From NCBI RefSeq assembly GCF_013390595.1, contig NZ_JACAWV010000006.1, forward strand, positions 110,095 through 174,094: 64,000 bases of DNA. Direction: 5' to 3'. Origin of the DNA: Rhizobium sp. RM (GTDB taxonomy: Bacteria; Pseudomonadota; Alphaproteobacteria; Rhizobiales; Rhizobiaceae). Below the pieces are notes generated by a model. That model worked only from the letters and a program-made list of their open reading frames with translations. It ran no database searches and was not told the origin of the DNA. The position numbers and the translations under genes were made by a program. Below, piece by piece: positions 1-8,578 of this stretch. The stretch's first letter is position 1. Each line of letters opens with the position of its first letter.

Positions 1-2239
1 TCGGGAAGGCGTTGTGCTTGTGCATATCAAGCAGCGTGTCGAAGGCGAGATACGGGTTGATCGCTTCCGCACCGTAACCTGCCAGCAGACAGAAGTGATG
101 GATTTCGCGTGGCTCGCCGGTTTCGACAACGAGACCGACCGAGGTACGAAGGCCCTTGCGGATCAGGTGATGGTGCACGGCAGCGGTTGCAAGCAGAGCC
201 GGGATAGCAATGCGATCCGGTCCAAGCTGACGATCCGACAGCACGATGATGTTGTAGCCGCCACGCACGGCAGATTCGGCACGCTCGCACAGGCGGTCCA
301 GCATGTCAGGCATGCCTTCGGCGCCACGCTCCACGTCATAGGTGAAGTCGAGTGTCTTGGTATCGAAACGGTCTTCCGTATGACCGATGGAGCGGATCTT
401 TTCCAGATCGCCATTGGTCAGGATCGGCTGGCGAACCTCGAGACGCTTGGCGCGGGCTGCGCCTTCGTGATCAAGGATGTTCGGGCGCGGACCGATGAAG
501 GACACGAGGCTCATCACCAGCTCCTCGCGGATCGGATCGATCGGCGGGTTGGTGACCTGTGCGAAGTTCTGCTTGAAATAGGTGTAAAGCAGCTTCGACT
601 TTTCCGACATTGCCGAAATCGGCGTGTCCGTACCCATCGAACCGATCGCTTCCTGACCGGTTGTTGCCATCGGCGACATCAGGAGCTTGGTGTCTTCGCT
701 GGTGTAACCAAAGGCCTGCTGACGGTCGAGAAGCGATACGTCGCGGCGCAGCGCGCGCGGCTCTACCGGCTTCAGCTCTTCCAGAATGAGCTGCGTGCGA
801 TCCAGCCAGGTGCGGTAAGGATGCTTGGCAGCCAGCTCGTGCTTCACTTCCTCGTCGGAAATGATAGAGCCCTTTTCCATATCGATCAGCAGCATCTTGC
901 CGGGCTGCAGGCGCCATTTCTTGACGATGCGCTCTTCCGGAACCGGCAAGGTGCCAGCTTCCGAAGCCATGATGATGCGGTCGTCATCGGTCACGAGATA
1001 ACGGGCTGGACGCAGGCCGTTACGGTCAAGCGTCGCGCCGATCTGCTTGCCATCCGTAAAGGCGACGGCGGCCGGGCCATCCCATGGCTCCATCAGAGCG
1101 GCATGATATTCGTAGAATGCCTTGCGTTCAGCCGACATGGACTGGTTGCCCGCCCATGCTTCCGGTATCAGCATCATCACGGCATGCGCCATGGAATAGC
1201 CGCCACGCACGAGGAACTCGAGCGCGTTGTCGAAGCAGGCGGTGTCCGACTGGCCTTCATAAGAGATCGGCCAGAGCTTGGAGATGTCGTCGCCGAACAG
1301 AACGGAGGAAACCGACGCCTGACGCGCAGCCATCCAGTTGACGTTACCGCGCAGCGTGTTGATTTCGCCGTTATGGGCGACCATGCGATACGGGTGAGCC
1401 AGCTTCCACGACGGGAAGGTGTTGGTCGAGAAACGCTGATGGACGAGCGCCACCGCGGATTCGAAACGCGGGTCCGAAAGATCCTTGTAATAGGCGCCAA
1501 CCTGATAGGCCAGGAACATGCCCTTGTAGACGATCGTCGAAGACGACAGCGATACAGGGTAGAAGTCCTGCGCTTCCTTGCCACCGCCCTCATCATAGAT
1601 GCGGTTGGAAATGACCTTGCGGATCAGGAAGAGCTGGCGTTCGAACTCTGCGTTCGTCGCAGCGTCGCGGCCAGCGCCGATGAAGACCTGAACGTGATGC
1701 GGTTCGGTCGCAGCGATATCGGGCGCCTTGGAAAGCGAGGAATTGTCGACCGGGACATCGCGGAAACCGATGAACTGCTGGCCTTCCTCACCGATGACGT
1801 CGATGATGACTTTCTTGTAGTGTTCGATACGCGATGGGTCGCGCGGCATGAAGATATGACCGACGGCGTATTCACCCGCCTTTGGCAGGGTGACGCCCTG
1901 CTTGGCCATTTCTTCACGGAAAAAGCGGTCGGGGATCTGCACCAAAATACCGGCACCATCGCCCATCAGCGGATCGGCGCCGACAGCGCCGCGATGGGTG
2001 AGGTTTTCGAGGATAAACAGGCCGTCCTTGACGATCTGATGGGATTTCTGCCCCTTCATATGCGCGACAAAACCGACGCCACAGGCATCGTGCTCATTCG
2101 CCGGGTCGTAGAGACCCTGCTTTTCCGGCAGACCACGCGGAGTGACCTTCGTCACTGCAACGGAAGCGGCCCCGGCCGCGGTGGGACAGTCAGTGGTCAT
2201 GATGGCGGCAGCGTTATCCGCCAGCGTCTTGTTCGTCAT
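1..2239 (-). CDS. gltB: Glutamate synthase (NADPH) large subunit, N-terminal part (runs off window)
   Basis: The first 746 codons of the large (alpha) subunit of NADPH glutamate synthase are present; the FMN/3Fe-4S and C-terminal domains lie beyond the left edge. The enzyme moves the glutamine amide nitrogen onto 2-oxoglutarate in ammonia assimilation. The reading frame contains DACGVGF with Cys53, the expected nucleophile of the class II glutamine amidotransferase after removal of a propeptide, followed by the family blocks LTHRGAVGADP and DGAGILVQIP. The start is the ATG at 2237-2239, with an AGGAGGGA ribosome binding site six to seven bases upstream. No stop interrupts the visible frame. 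A 775-codon open frame on the opposite strand is only its antisense shadow. Confidence 0.95.
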   Translation of the reverse strand, partial: MTNKTLADNAAAIMTTDCPTAAGAASVAVTKVTPRGLPEKQGLYDPANEHDACGVGFVAHMKGQKSHQIVKDGLFILENLTHRGAVGADPLMGDGAGILVQIPDRFFREEMAKQGVTLPKAGEYAVGHIFMPRDPSRIEHYKKVIIDVIGEEGQQFIGFRDVPVDNSSLSKAPDIAATEPHHVQVFIGAGRDAATNAEFERQLFLIRKVISNRIYDEGGGKEAQDFYPVSLSSSTIVYKGMFLAYQVGAYYKDLSDPRFESAVALVHQRFSTNTFPSWKLAHPYRMVAHNGEINTLRGNVNWMAARQASVSSVLFGDDISKLWPISYEGQSDTACFDNALEFLVRGGYSMAHAVMMLIPEAWAGNQSMSAERKAFYEYHAALMEPWDGPAAVAFTDGKQIGATLDRNGLRPARYLVTDDDRIIMASEAGTLPVPEERIVKKWRLQPGKMLLIDMEKGSIISDEEVKHELAAKHPYRTWLDRTQLILEELKPVEPRALRRDVSLLDRQQAFGYTSEDTKLLMSPMATTGQEAIGSMGTDTPISAMSEKSKLLYTYFKQNFAQVTNPPIDPIREELVMSLVSFIGPRPNILDHEGAARAKRLEVRQPILTNGDLEKIRSIGHTEDRFDTKTLDFTYDVERGAEGMPDMLDRLCERAESAVRGGYNIIVLSDRQLGPDRIAIPALLATAAVHHHLIRKGLRTSVGLVVETGEPREIHHFCLLAGYGAEAINPYLAFDTLLDMHKHNAFP

Positions 2240-2609
2240 TGTTCGTCCCTCCTGCAAAGCACTTGCACGGTCTCGCACAAAGAACCGGTTCGACGCGGAT
2301 TTTCACTGAACATGAAACCCGCCGTCATTCCGGCTCGTTAAAATTTAGGACAGCATGACTGTCTCAATTCTCAAGAATTTTGGCAGAAACGGGCTCGTTT
2401 AGCAAGGCGCATGTTCAATTTATAAAACCGGACTTTTGCAGCGAAGTTTCCAGAGACGTCTATCCCGCGAAATTTTCTTTTGAGAAACAGCCCCTCACTG
2501 TTGCTTTCATTACCCTATTTGCCATTTGCGAAGTGAGGTCATAAAACTTTGCGAGTCATCCCGCAGACTGCCCGTACAAACTGAGCCCATCCATCGGAAA
2601 GCCCCAAAA
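2240..2609. promoter_or_regulatory. Divergent intergenic region gltB / threonine aldolase with two palindromes
   Basis: This 370-bp gap between gltB (leftward) and the threonine aldolase (rightward) contains no credible gene. It holds two adjacent inverted repeats: GACAG-CATGA-CTGTC at 2349-2363 and AATTCT-CA-AGAATT at 2366-2379. On the minus strand a TTGAGA hexamer overlaps these repeats and could be the -35 of the gltB promoter, so they may be operators. This is inference from position and symmetry only. Confidence 0.35.
2247..2253 (-). promoter_or_regulatory. Ribosome binding site of gltB
   Basis: AGGAGGG on the minus strand, well spaced from the gltB ATG; it fixes the start of this edge-truncated gene. 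Confidence 0.7.
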
Positions 2610-3662
2610 ATGTTTTTTGCTTCAGACAATTGGGCTGGTGCCCATCCCGCCATCAACGACCGGCTCTCGAAGGAGTCCACCCGTTTTGCCGCAGCCTACG
2701 GCACGAGCGAATTGGACCGCTCTATCGAAAGCCGCTTCAACGAGTTGTTCGAACGTGAGGTGGCCGTCTTCTTTGTTGCCACAGGCACTGCGGCAAATTC
2801 TCTTTCCCTCGCCAGCATTGCACGCCCGGGCGGTCTGACCTTCTGTCACTCGGAAGCCCACATCATTGAAGACGAATGCGGCGCACCGGATTTCTTCAGC
2901 GGCATGCGCATGGTCGCCGTCGAGGGCCCGAACGGTAAAATGCTGCCGGAGAATCTTGTCGAGCGCATCGCGCGCTATCCACAGGACGCCATCCATCACG
3001 GACGCGCAGCTGCCGTCAGCATGACGCAGGCAACCGAGGTGGGGACCGTCTACACGCTGGATGAAATCGACGCCATTTCCAAGATCGCCAAAGACAACGG
3101 CCTGCCATTGCACATGGATGGGGCTCGCTTTGCAAACGCTCTCGTTTCGTTGGGAACAACACCCGCAGAAATGACCTGGAAACGCGGCGTGGACGTACTG
3201 TCATTCGGTGGCACGAAAAACGGCTGCTGGTGCGCAGAGGCAATCGTGTTCTTTGATCCGACGCTTGCAAAAGACTTCGCGTTTCTGCGCAAACGGACTG
3301 CCCAGCTTTTCTCCAAGTCGCGCTTTATTGCCGCCCAGTTCGACGCCTATTTGCAGGACGATCTCTGGCTCGGTCTCGCCAGCCACGCCAACGCCATGGC
3401 CGACCGGCTGCGCGCCGGCTTTGGCTCGCTCAACAGCGCGCGTCTGGCATGGCCGACATCGGCCAACGAGGTCTTCGCCATTCTTCCCAAGGCATCGGCA
3501 GATGCCGCGACTGAAAAAGGCGCAAAGTTCTACGACTGGCTTGTTCCGCGCGACATGCCGGAAAAAGTCGCAGACGACGAAATGCTGATCCGCATGGTGA
3601 CGAGCTTTGCAACGACAGAGGCCGACGTCGACGAGTTCCTGTCGATCTGCGGCGCAGCCTGA
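2610..3662 (+). CDS. ltaE: Low-specificity L-threonine aldolase
   Basis: A 350-residue PLP-dependent fold-type I aldolase that cleaves L-threonine or L-allo-threonine to glycine and acetaldehyde in the cytosol. The Schiff-base lysine is Lys203 in SFGGTKNG, and the HMDGARFANA block carries the Asp that contacts the PLP pyridine nitrogen. The open frame extends upstream to 2526, but family members begin at MFFASDNWAGAHP, so the ATG at 2610 is chosen. It is monocistronic, divergent from gltB and convergent with the next gene, and is followed by a hairpin at 3680-3713. Confidence 0.9.
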   Translation: MFFASDNWAGAHPAINDRLSKESTRFAAAYGTSELDRSIESRFNELFEREVAVFFVATGTAANSLSLASIARPGGLTFCHSEAHIIEDECGAPDFFSGMRMVAVEGPNGKMLPENLVERIARYPQDAIHHGRAAAVSMTQATEVGTVYTLDEIDAISKIAKDNGLPLHMDGARFANALVSLGTTPAEMTWKRGVDVLSFGGTKNGCWCAEAIVFFDPTLAKDFAFLRKRTAQLFSKSRFIAAQFDAYLQDDLWLGLASHANAMADRLRAGFGSLNSARLAWPTSANEVFAILPKASADAATEKGAKFYDWLVPRDMPEKVADDEMLIRMVTSFATTEADVDEFLSICGAA

Positions 3663-3679
3663 CATCACCAAACCTCTCA

Positions 3680-3713
3680 GCCGTCATTCGCGCGTTTTGC
3701 ACGGAATGACGGC
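3680..3713. terminator. Hairpin between convergent genes
   Basis: A perfect 10-bp stem GCCGTCATTC/GAATGACGGC with a 14-base loop lies 17 bp after the threonine aldolase stop and 8 bp before the stop of the convergent monooxygenase gene. No strong U tract follows on either strand, so termination efficiency is uncertain. Confidence 0.5.
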
Positions 3714-3721
3714 CGAAGGCT

Positions 3722-5071
3722 TTAATTTGCCTCGCCCTCATCGGAAGACGGAAAGAAGCGATTGGCGGGACGGCGAAGACCGAGATGGTCGCGCAGTGTC
3801 GTGCCGTCATATTCGGTGCGGAACAAGTTACGTCTTTGCAACTCCGGTACCACCAGTCTGGTGAAATCATCCAGTCCGGCCGGCAGGAAGGGAAACGAGA
3901 CGTTGAACCCGTCCGAGCCTTCCTCATGGAGCCAGCGCTCCATATCATCGGCGATCGTCGCCGGCGTGCCGACGAAAGCCAGCCCCGCATAACCGCCAAG
4001 ACGCTGGGCCAGTTGGCGCACCGTAAGCCCCTCGGTCCGGGCCAGTTCAATCACCCTTTCCCGACTTGATTTGCTGGCGTTTGTCTCAGGGATGTCCGGC
4101 AACGGCCCATCTGGATCGAATGTCGAGGCATCATGGCCGAGTGCTATGGAGAGCGAGGCGATAGCGCTATCGTAGTGGACGAGACTGTCCAGCCTCGCAC
4201 GCTTCGCGCGCGCCTCTTCGAGAGAGTCGCCAACGACGACGAATGCGCCCGGCAGAATGACGATATCATCGTAAGAGCGGCCCGCCGCAACGGCGCGATC
4301 CTTGACGTCTTTATAGAAGGACTTGCCGGCAGCAAGATGGGCAGGGGCTGCGAACACAACTTCAGCCGTTTCCGCCGCCAGTTGGCGACCAGGCTCGGAC
4401 GCGCCAGCCTGCACAATGACAGGCCATCCCTGAACGGGACGCGCGATATTGAGCGGACCCTGCACGGAGAACTCACGGCCCTTGTGATGCAGCGCATGCA
4501 TCCGGTCAGGATCGAAGAAAATTCCGCTTTCGGTATCACGAATAAAAGCGTCATCGGCAAAGGAGTCCCAGAGACCGGTGACGACGTCATAAAACTCGCG
4601 TGCCCGCGAATATCGCTGCGAATGGTCGGGCTGCGTTTCGCGTCCGAAATTCAATGCTGCATCCGGGTTGGCCGTGGTCACGATATTCCATCCCGCCCTT
4701 CCACCGCTCAAATGGTCGAGCGAGGCGAAACGCCGTGCAACGTGATAGGGCTCGTCGAATGTTGTCGAGGCTGTTGCCACCAGTCCGATGCGGCTGGTGA
4801 CAGCCGCAAGCGCCGATAGCAGGGTGAATGGCTCGAACGATGTGACCGTATGGCTTCGTCGCAAAGCCTCGACCGGCATGTTGAGGACCGCAAGGTGATC
4901 GGCCATGAAAAAGGCGTCGAACTTGGCAGCCTCAAGCTGTTGGGCAAAACGGGTGAGATGGGCAAAATTGAAATTGGCATCCGGCCATGCGCCCGGATAA
5001 CGCCAGGCACCGGTGTGAAGGCTTACGGGTCGCATGAATGCACCGAGGTGCAGTTTGCGTTCAACTCCCAT
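3722..5071 (-). CDS. LLM-class FMN-dependent monooxygenase (NtaA/SnaA/DszA family)
   Basis: A 449-residue bacterial-luciferase-like TIM-barrel flavoenzyme that would use FMNH2 from a separate reductase to oxygenate a small organic substrate (the family includes nitrilotriacetate, pristinamycin and organosulfur monooxygenases). Diagnostic features are GAFMRPVSLHTGAWR near the N-terminus, AAKFDAFFMADHLAVL, the SGGRAGWNIVTT block, and RYSRAREFYDVVTGLWDSF. The ATG at 5071 (MGVERKLHLG) with AAAGGAA upstream is preferred over the longer frame from 5107. No reductase or sulfonate transporter gene is adjacent, so the substrate is unknown. Confidence 0.85.
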   Translation of the reverse strand: MGVERKLHLGAFMRPVSLHTGAWRYPGAWPDANFNFAHLTRFAQQLEAAKFDAFFMADHLAVLNMPVEALRRSHTVTSFEPFTLLSALAAVTSRIGLVATASTTFDEPYHVARRFASLDHLSGGRAGWNIVTTANPDAALNFGRETQPDHSQRYSRAREFYDVVTGLWDSFADDAFIRDTESGIFFDPDRMHALHHKGREFSVQGPLNIARPVQGWPVIVQAGASEPGRQLAAETAEVVFAAPAHLAAGKSFYKDVKDRAVAAGRSYDDIVILPGAFVVVGDSLEEARAKRARLDSLVHYDSAIASLSIALGHDASTFDPDGPLPDIPETNASKSSRERVIELARTEGLTVRQLAQRLGGYAGLAFVGTPATIADDMERWLHEEGSDGFNVSFPFLPAGLDDFTRLVVPELQRRNLFRTEYDGTTLRDHLGLRRPANRFFPSSDEGEAN

Positions 5072-5358
5072 CAAGGATTCCTTTCGTCCTGAAATACATG
5101 ATCGCAAAACAGACCGCTGCTGACCTTGGTCATGACGTAGCGGTGGAACCGGACCTGAAAACAGTGACGCATCTCGCGTCAGAACCGGCTCCTTTAGCTA
5201 TATGGAACGGCCGGGCGGAAATACCAGTCCTCGATGATCGCAAGAGCATCGATCGAATGACGGGTTGAGATAGGGCCCGGCAGAAGGTATCAGGTGCTTC
5301 AATTCAAGGCGGACCTCCCGCAAACCTGCCTCTCAAAACCCAAAAGGCTTATCCCGAC

Positions 5359-6306
5359 ATGATCCCGGATTTCCTCGTCACCCATTCCGGTGGCTTCCAT
5401 GCCGATGAACTGCTGTCCAGCGTCATCCTCACCCGGCTCTTTCCAGAAGCCCGCCTTGTTCGCAGCAGAGCACCGGAATGGATCACGCCCGGCGAAGACC
5501 GGATCATCTACGACGTCGGCGGCGCCTATGATGAGACGAAGGGAATATTCGATCACCACCAGCGTGGCGCGCCGCTCAGGGACGATGGCCAGCCCTACAG
5601 CTCCTTCGGCCTGATCTGGAAGCACTATGGTCGGAATTATCTCGCCGCATTGGCGATCCCGGCAGAGCACATCGAAGCCATCCATGCCTCTTTCGACAGC
5701 GGCTTCGTGTTGCCGGTCGATCTGGTCGACAACGGTGCGCTGAGCCCCTCCACTGCGGGACAGTTGGCAGGACTAACGCTGCCCGCACTTCTCGAAATCC
5801 TGAAGCCGGTTTTCGATGAGACCGATCCAGAAGCAGAAACGCGGGCATTCCATGCAGCGCTCGACATCGCCCGCAGCTTCGTCGAAGCCAAGATCGCGAA
5901 AAGTGCCGCAAAGCTTCGTGCCGAAGCACTTGTGAACAAGGCTATCGTCGACGCCGGTGCAGGGTATATTCTGGAACTGCCCCTCGGCATGCCGTTCCGG
6001 CCGGCGATTGTCAAAGCAGGCGCAGATCATCTTCTGTTCGTGGTCCATCCACGCGGCAACGACTGGTGCCTGACCGGTATTCGACGTGCAGACGAAGGGT
6101 TCGAGTTGCGCGCTGACCTGCCTTTGGCATGGGCAGGCCTGACCAATGAGGATCTTGAAGCCGCCTCCGGCGTTAAAGGAGCAAGCTTCTGTCACAATGG
6201 TCGGTTCATCGCCGCTGCCAAGACCAGGGAAGCAGCGATGGCCATGGCGGAGTTGGCAGTGAAAGAAGCTTTTGCCACTGGCGCGGCGGTCGCGACCAGC
6301 GCCTGA
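5359..6306 (+). CDS. MYG1-family (UPF0160) DHH-like metal-dependent hydrolase
   Basis: A 315-residue member of the MYG1 family, related to DHH phosphoesterases; eukaryotic MYG1 is a 3'-5' RNA exonuclease, while the bacterial role is uncharacterised. The metal-binding signature is visible as THSGGFHADE (His9, His14, Asp16), IIYDVGG around Asp52 and FDHHQRG (Asp65-His66-His67). Length matches the family. It begins at an ATG after about 288 bp of non-coding DNA shared with the divergent flavin monooxygenase, and the Gre-like gene starts only 25 bp downstream, so the two are probably co-transcribed. Confidence 0.85.
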   Translation: MIPDFLVTHSGGFHADELLSSVILTRLFPEARLVRSRAPEWITPGEDRIIYDVGGAYDETKGIFDHHQRGAPLRDDGQPYSSFGLIWKHYGRNYLAALAIPAEHIEAIHASFDSGFVLPVDLVDNGALSPSTAGQLAGLTLPALLEILKPVFDETDPEAETRAFHAALDIARSFVEAKIAKSAAKLRAEALVNKAIVDAGAGYILELPLGMPFRPAIVKAGADHLLFVVHPRGNDWCLTGIRRADEGFELRADLPLAWAGLTNEDLEAASGVKGASFCHNGRFIAAAKTREAAMAMAELAVKEAFATGAAVATSA

Positions 6307-6331
6307 ACAGAGATCAAGACGGAGCGGGACA

Positions 6332-6814
6332 GTGAGTGTTGCTTTCACCAAAGAAGAAAGTTCCGAAACAGCATCGGAAACCTTGCTGCCCGACCGTCCG
6401 ATTTCATCTCACCCGAACCTCCTGACGGAAACCGGCATGAAGGCTCTGGAATTGCAGCTTCAGCAGGCTCGCGATGCTTATGAAGCGACAAATGCGATCA
6501 AGGACATCAATGAACGGCGTCGGCAGGCGGCAAGCCCCCTGCGCGACGTCCGCTATTTTGCTGCGAGAGTGAGAACGGCGCAGGTCATCCCTGATCCGAC
6601 GTCGTTCGATACCATCGCGTTCGGCAACACGGTTACTTTCAGCCGCGATGACGGGCGGGTGCAGACCTACCGCATCGTGGGAGAGGACGAAGCAGACCCC
6701 AAAGCCGGCTCGATCTCCTTTGTTTCACCGGTAGCGACGCGCCTCATGGGTAAAGCGGTCGGTGACGCGGTGGAAATGGGCGGCCACGAACTGGAAATCA
6801 TTTCGATCTCGTAA
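6332..6814 (+). CDS. GreA/GreB-family transcription factor paralogue lacking the acidic tip
   Basis: A 160-residue protein with the Gre architecture: an N-terminal extension of about 30 residues, a coiled coil (about residues 35-85) and a C-terminal FKBP-like domain (VTFSRDDGRVQTYRIVGEDEAD, then SFVSPVATRLMGKAVGD). Gre factors enter the RNA polymerase secondary channel and stimulate transcript cleavage through acidic residues in a GDLKENAEYH-type tip. Here the equivalent segment reads ASPLRDVRYFAA, so the catalytic acidic residues appear to be missing, and a modulating rather than cleavage role is more likely. The start is GTG at 6332 with GGAGCGGG upstream; the longer ATG frame overlaps the MYG1 gene. 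Confidence 0.8.
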   Translation: MSVAFTKEESSETASETLLPDRPISSHPNLLTETGMKALELQLQQARDAYEATNAIKDINERRRQAASPLRDVRYFAARVRTAQVIPDPTSFDTIAFGNTVTFSRDDGRVQTYRIVGEDEADPKAGSISFVSPVATRLMGKAVGDAVEMGGHELEIISIS

Positions 6815-6833
6815 GGCAGTGGTTATCGGTTGC

Positions 6834-7118
6834 CTATCCAGTGATGTGAAATCCTGTCGGCCAATCCTGCAGTGTCGCCGCCTGCGTTTGTACGTCGACC
6901 ACGGATGCGCCGCGCGGTCCGTGCCAGAAGCCTTCAATCATTGAGGAGACGGCCTGCTCTGGTCCTGCGATCAGGGCAACGACAGAACCGTCGGCTTCAT
7001 TGCGGACCGAACCCACCAGACCGAGCTTCAAGGCTTCCTGGCGCGTCCAGACGCGGAAACTGACACCCTGTACCTTGCCGGTAATTCGAACCAGCATTGC
7101 CTTTTGATCGCTCGACAT
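6834..7118 (-). CDS. acyP: Acylphosphatase
   Basis: A 94-residue small alpha/beta enzyme that hydrolyses acyl phosphates such as 1,3-bisphosphoglycerate and acetyl phosphate in the cytosol. The catalytic pair is present: Arg22 in [11 protein letters not shown] and Asn40 in [11 protein letters not shown]. The C-terminal block [13 protein letters not shown] is also typical. It is convergent with the Gre-like gene, with only 19 bp between the stops, and begins at the ATG at 7118 with GGAGACGA upstream. Confidence 0.92.
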   Translation of the reverse strand: MSSDQKAMLVRITGKVQGVSFRVWTRQEALKLGLVGSVRNEADGSVVALIAGPEQAVSSMIEGFWHGPRGASVVDVQTQAATLQDWPTGFHITG

Positions 7119-7336
7119 TGTCGTCTCCCATCAGCAGTCATCTCAAAAAATGCCGAACTGCAGCGCTTGTTGCAAGCCGCTCATGTGCAAGTCTTCACTC
7201 GATCCTGATTTTCCGTCCCTGACAGTTTTCCAGCCGTCCTCAAGGGAACGCCCGATGGCGCGCGAACGTTCTTACAGTTCAATAATTCCAACGAGGCTGG
7301 TCGGGTCTCCGGCATTTCAAGCAAGAGGGAAGAACC

Positions 7337-7816
7337 ATGGCAATTGCAAAAAACACCGTTTGCGTCTGGTACGACAAGGACGCCGAGGCCGCGGCTCGCT
7401 TCTACACAACGACATTTCCAAATAGCGTAATGGGCGCGATTGTCCGTGCACCGGGGGACTATCCTTCCGGCAAGGAGGGTGATGTCCTCACGGTCGAGTT
7501 TACGGTTGCAGGCGTTCCTTGTGTTGGTTTGAACGGCGGGCCGGTCTTCAAACACAACGAAGCATTCTCGTTTCAGATCTCCACCGAAGACCAGGAGGAA
7601 ACCGATCGCTACTGGAACGCCATCGTCGGCAACGGCGGTGAAGAGAGCGAGTGCGGCTGGTGCCGGGACAAGTGGGGAATTTCCTGGCAGATAACACCGA
7701 GAACCCTGATTGAAGCACTCACAGTCGGCGGTGATGAGGCAAAACGGGCTTTTGATGCGATGATGACCATGAAAAAGATCAACGTCGCGGCAATCGAGGC
7801 TGCGCGACGCGGATAA
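7337..7816 (+). CDS. VOC-superfamily protein (PhnB / 3-demethylubiquinone methyltransferase-like)
   Basis: A 159-residue vicinal-oxygen-chelate fold protein. The family signature is seen as VWYDKDAEAAARFYTTTFPNS at the start, TVEFTVAGVPCVGLNGGP in the middle and CGWCRDKWGISWQITP near the end. Members of this subgroup are often annotated as 3-demethylubiquinone-9 3-methyltransferase, but they lack a methyltransferase domain and their activity is mostly unknown. The ATG at 7337 follows a GAGGGAAGAACC ribosome binding site. It stands alone between acyP and a small ORF. Confidence 0.8.
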   Translation: MAIAKNTVCVWYDKDAEAAARFYTTTFPNSVMGAIVRAPGDYPSGKEGDVLTVEFTVAGVPCVGLNGGPVFKHNEAFSFQISTEDQEETDRYWNAIVGNGGEESECGWCRDKWGISWQITPRTLIEALTVGGDEAKRAFDAMMTMKKINVAAIEAARRG

Positions 7817-7898
7817 TCCGTAAATCTTCGAAGAAATTTCTATGAACCGGCAAACATGTCAGCATGGAATGCCAAGCCTTCCGGTCGTCAACGCGATA

Positions 7899-7921
7899 TA
7901 GTCTACTAAATTAATAGACTA
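7899..7921. repeat. AT-rich inverted repeat TAGTCTA-N9-TAGACTA
   Basis: A 7-bp perfect inverted repeat with an AT-only centre except one C, in otherwise GC-rich DNA. It sits 78 bp before the small ORF at 7995 and looks like a dimeric repressor site. No adjacent regulator gene identifies the binder. Confidence 0.4.
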
Positions 7922-7994
7922 AATCGGAGCCGCTCGGCGCCTCCTTCATTGACACCCTACGCTGCGACGTTCAGCGCCAATACGAGGCTTTCCG

Positions 7995-8198
7995 ATGACC
8001 AGACAAGTGATCGAATATGCGGGTATTGCGGTTGGAATTGTTGTCCCCGACAACGGCCTGCTGAAGTTCATTGCCGTAAAATTTCATGTTCATGATCTGG
8101 ATGGACGATACTTCGCTTCACCGGCGGAAGTTTTGCGTGCGATCCATAAATTGGTGTCGACTGGAAACACGGTCCATGCAGCGTCAAAAGCTGCCTGA
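7995..8198 (+). CDS. Small conserved-looking hypothetical protein
   Basis: A 67-residue protein that I do not recognise. It has an ordered beta-rich start (IEYAGIAVGIVVPDNGLLKFIAVKFHVHDL) followed by a helix (SPAEVLRAIHKLV), consistent with a real small domain. No signal peptide or membrane segment is seen. It ends at a TGA after which the same frame stays open, with protein-like composition, to 8387; the gene may therefore be a truncated form of a longer protein or the first of two. Confidence 0.5.
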   Translation: MTRQVIEYAGIAVGIVVPDNGLLKFIAVKFHVHDLDGRYFASPAEVLRAIHKLVSTGNTVHAASKAA

Positions 8199-8387
8199 CT
8201 GGAAACAGGAGACCGTTTCTTTCGTCTTTCCGCCTTGCGAGACGATCTCGAGCGCAGACTTCTCGTTCACGAGTATCGTTCGCTTCTGACGGATGACCTG
8301 ATAGGAGATACAGGCATGTCGGATGTTCGGGATCGGCTGTTCGAAGTCTCCGGCGAACTCACCTCCGTTCGTTCCCGATGCCGCTAA
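8199..8387 (+). other. Open frame continuing after the TGA at 8196; possible second half of an interrupted gene
   Basis: Directly after the stop of the preceding small ORF, the same frame continues for 62 codons to a TAA at 8385-8387. The translation is charged and helical (RFFRLSALRDDLERRLLV, then LLTDDLIGDTG and MSDVRDRLFEVSGELTSV). An internal ATG at 8316 has an AGGAGA site and would give a 23-residue peptide. Either a nonsense mutation split one gene, or this is an independent short ORF. The rest of the 8199-8578 gap contains no other gene, only the inverted repeat ahead of the cytochrome c gene. Confidence 0.3.
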
Positions 8388-8514
8388 CCAATGCATCGGA
8401 CGAAAACGTACCGTTTCGCGTCACGATTGACTTGCGATCATGAAGGAATAAAATTCCTCTAAGCGCAGCCGTACTCAATCAAGAACGAAAAAGACGGTAT
8501 GAGCGTCCGAAACC

Positions 8515-8578
8515 GGCAAGCCTTACGGGCTCGACAGTTTCCGCCTCGCGCTTCGGCGACTCTGGGAGGAGGCTTGCC
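8515..8578 (+). promoter_or_regulatory. Inverted repeat that could fold over the cytochrome c ribosome binding site
   Basis: GGCAAGCCT at 8515-8523 is perfectly complementary to AGGCTTGCC at 8570-8578. The right arm touches the ATG at 8579 and overlaps the GGGAGGAGG ribosome binding site. In mRNA, pairing would bury the start region, suggesting translational control. A small internal stem (CGCC/GGCG) lies in the loop. Confidence 0.35.

Noticed and set aside
14..2341. 775-codon open frame on the plus strand
   Set aside because: It is antisense to gltB, whose protein motifs are unmistakable on the minus strand; Arg/His-rich, low-complexity translation with no domain.
8184..8396. 70-codon minus-strand frame
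   Set aside because: Overlaps the more protein-like plus-strand continuation and has no ribosome binding site.
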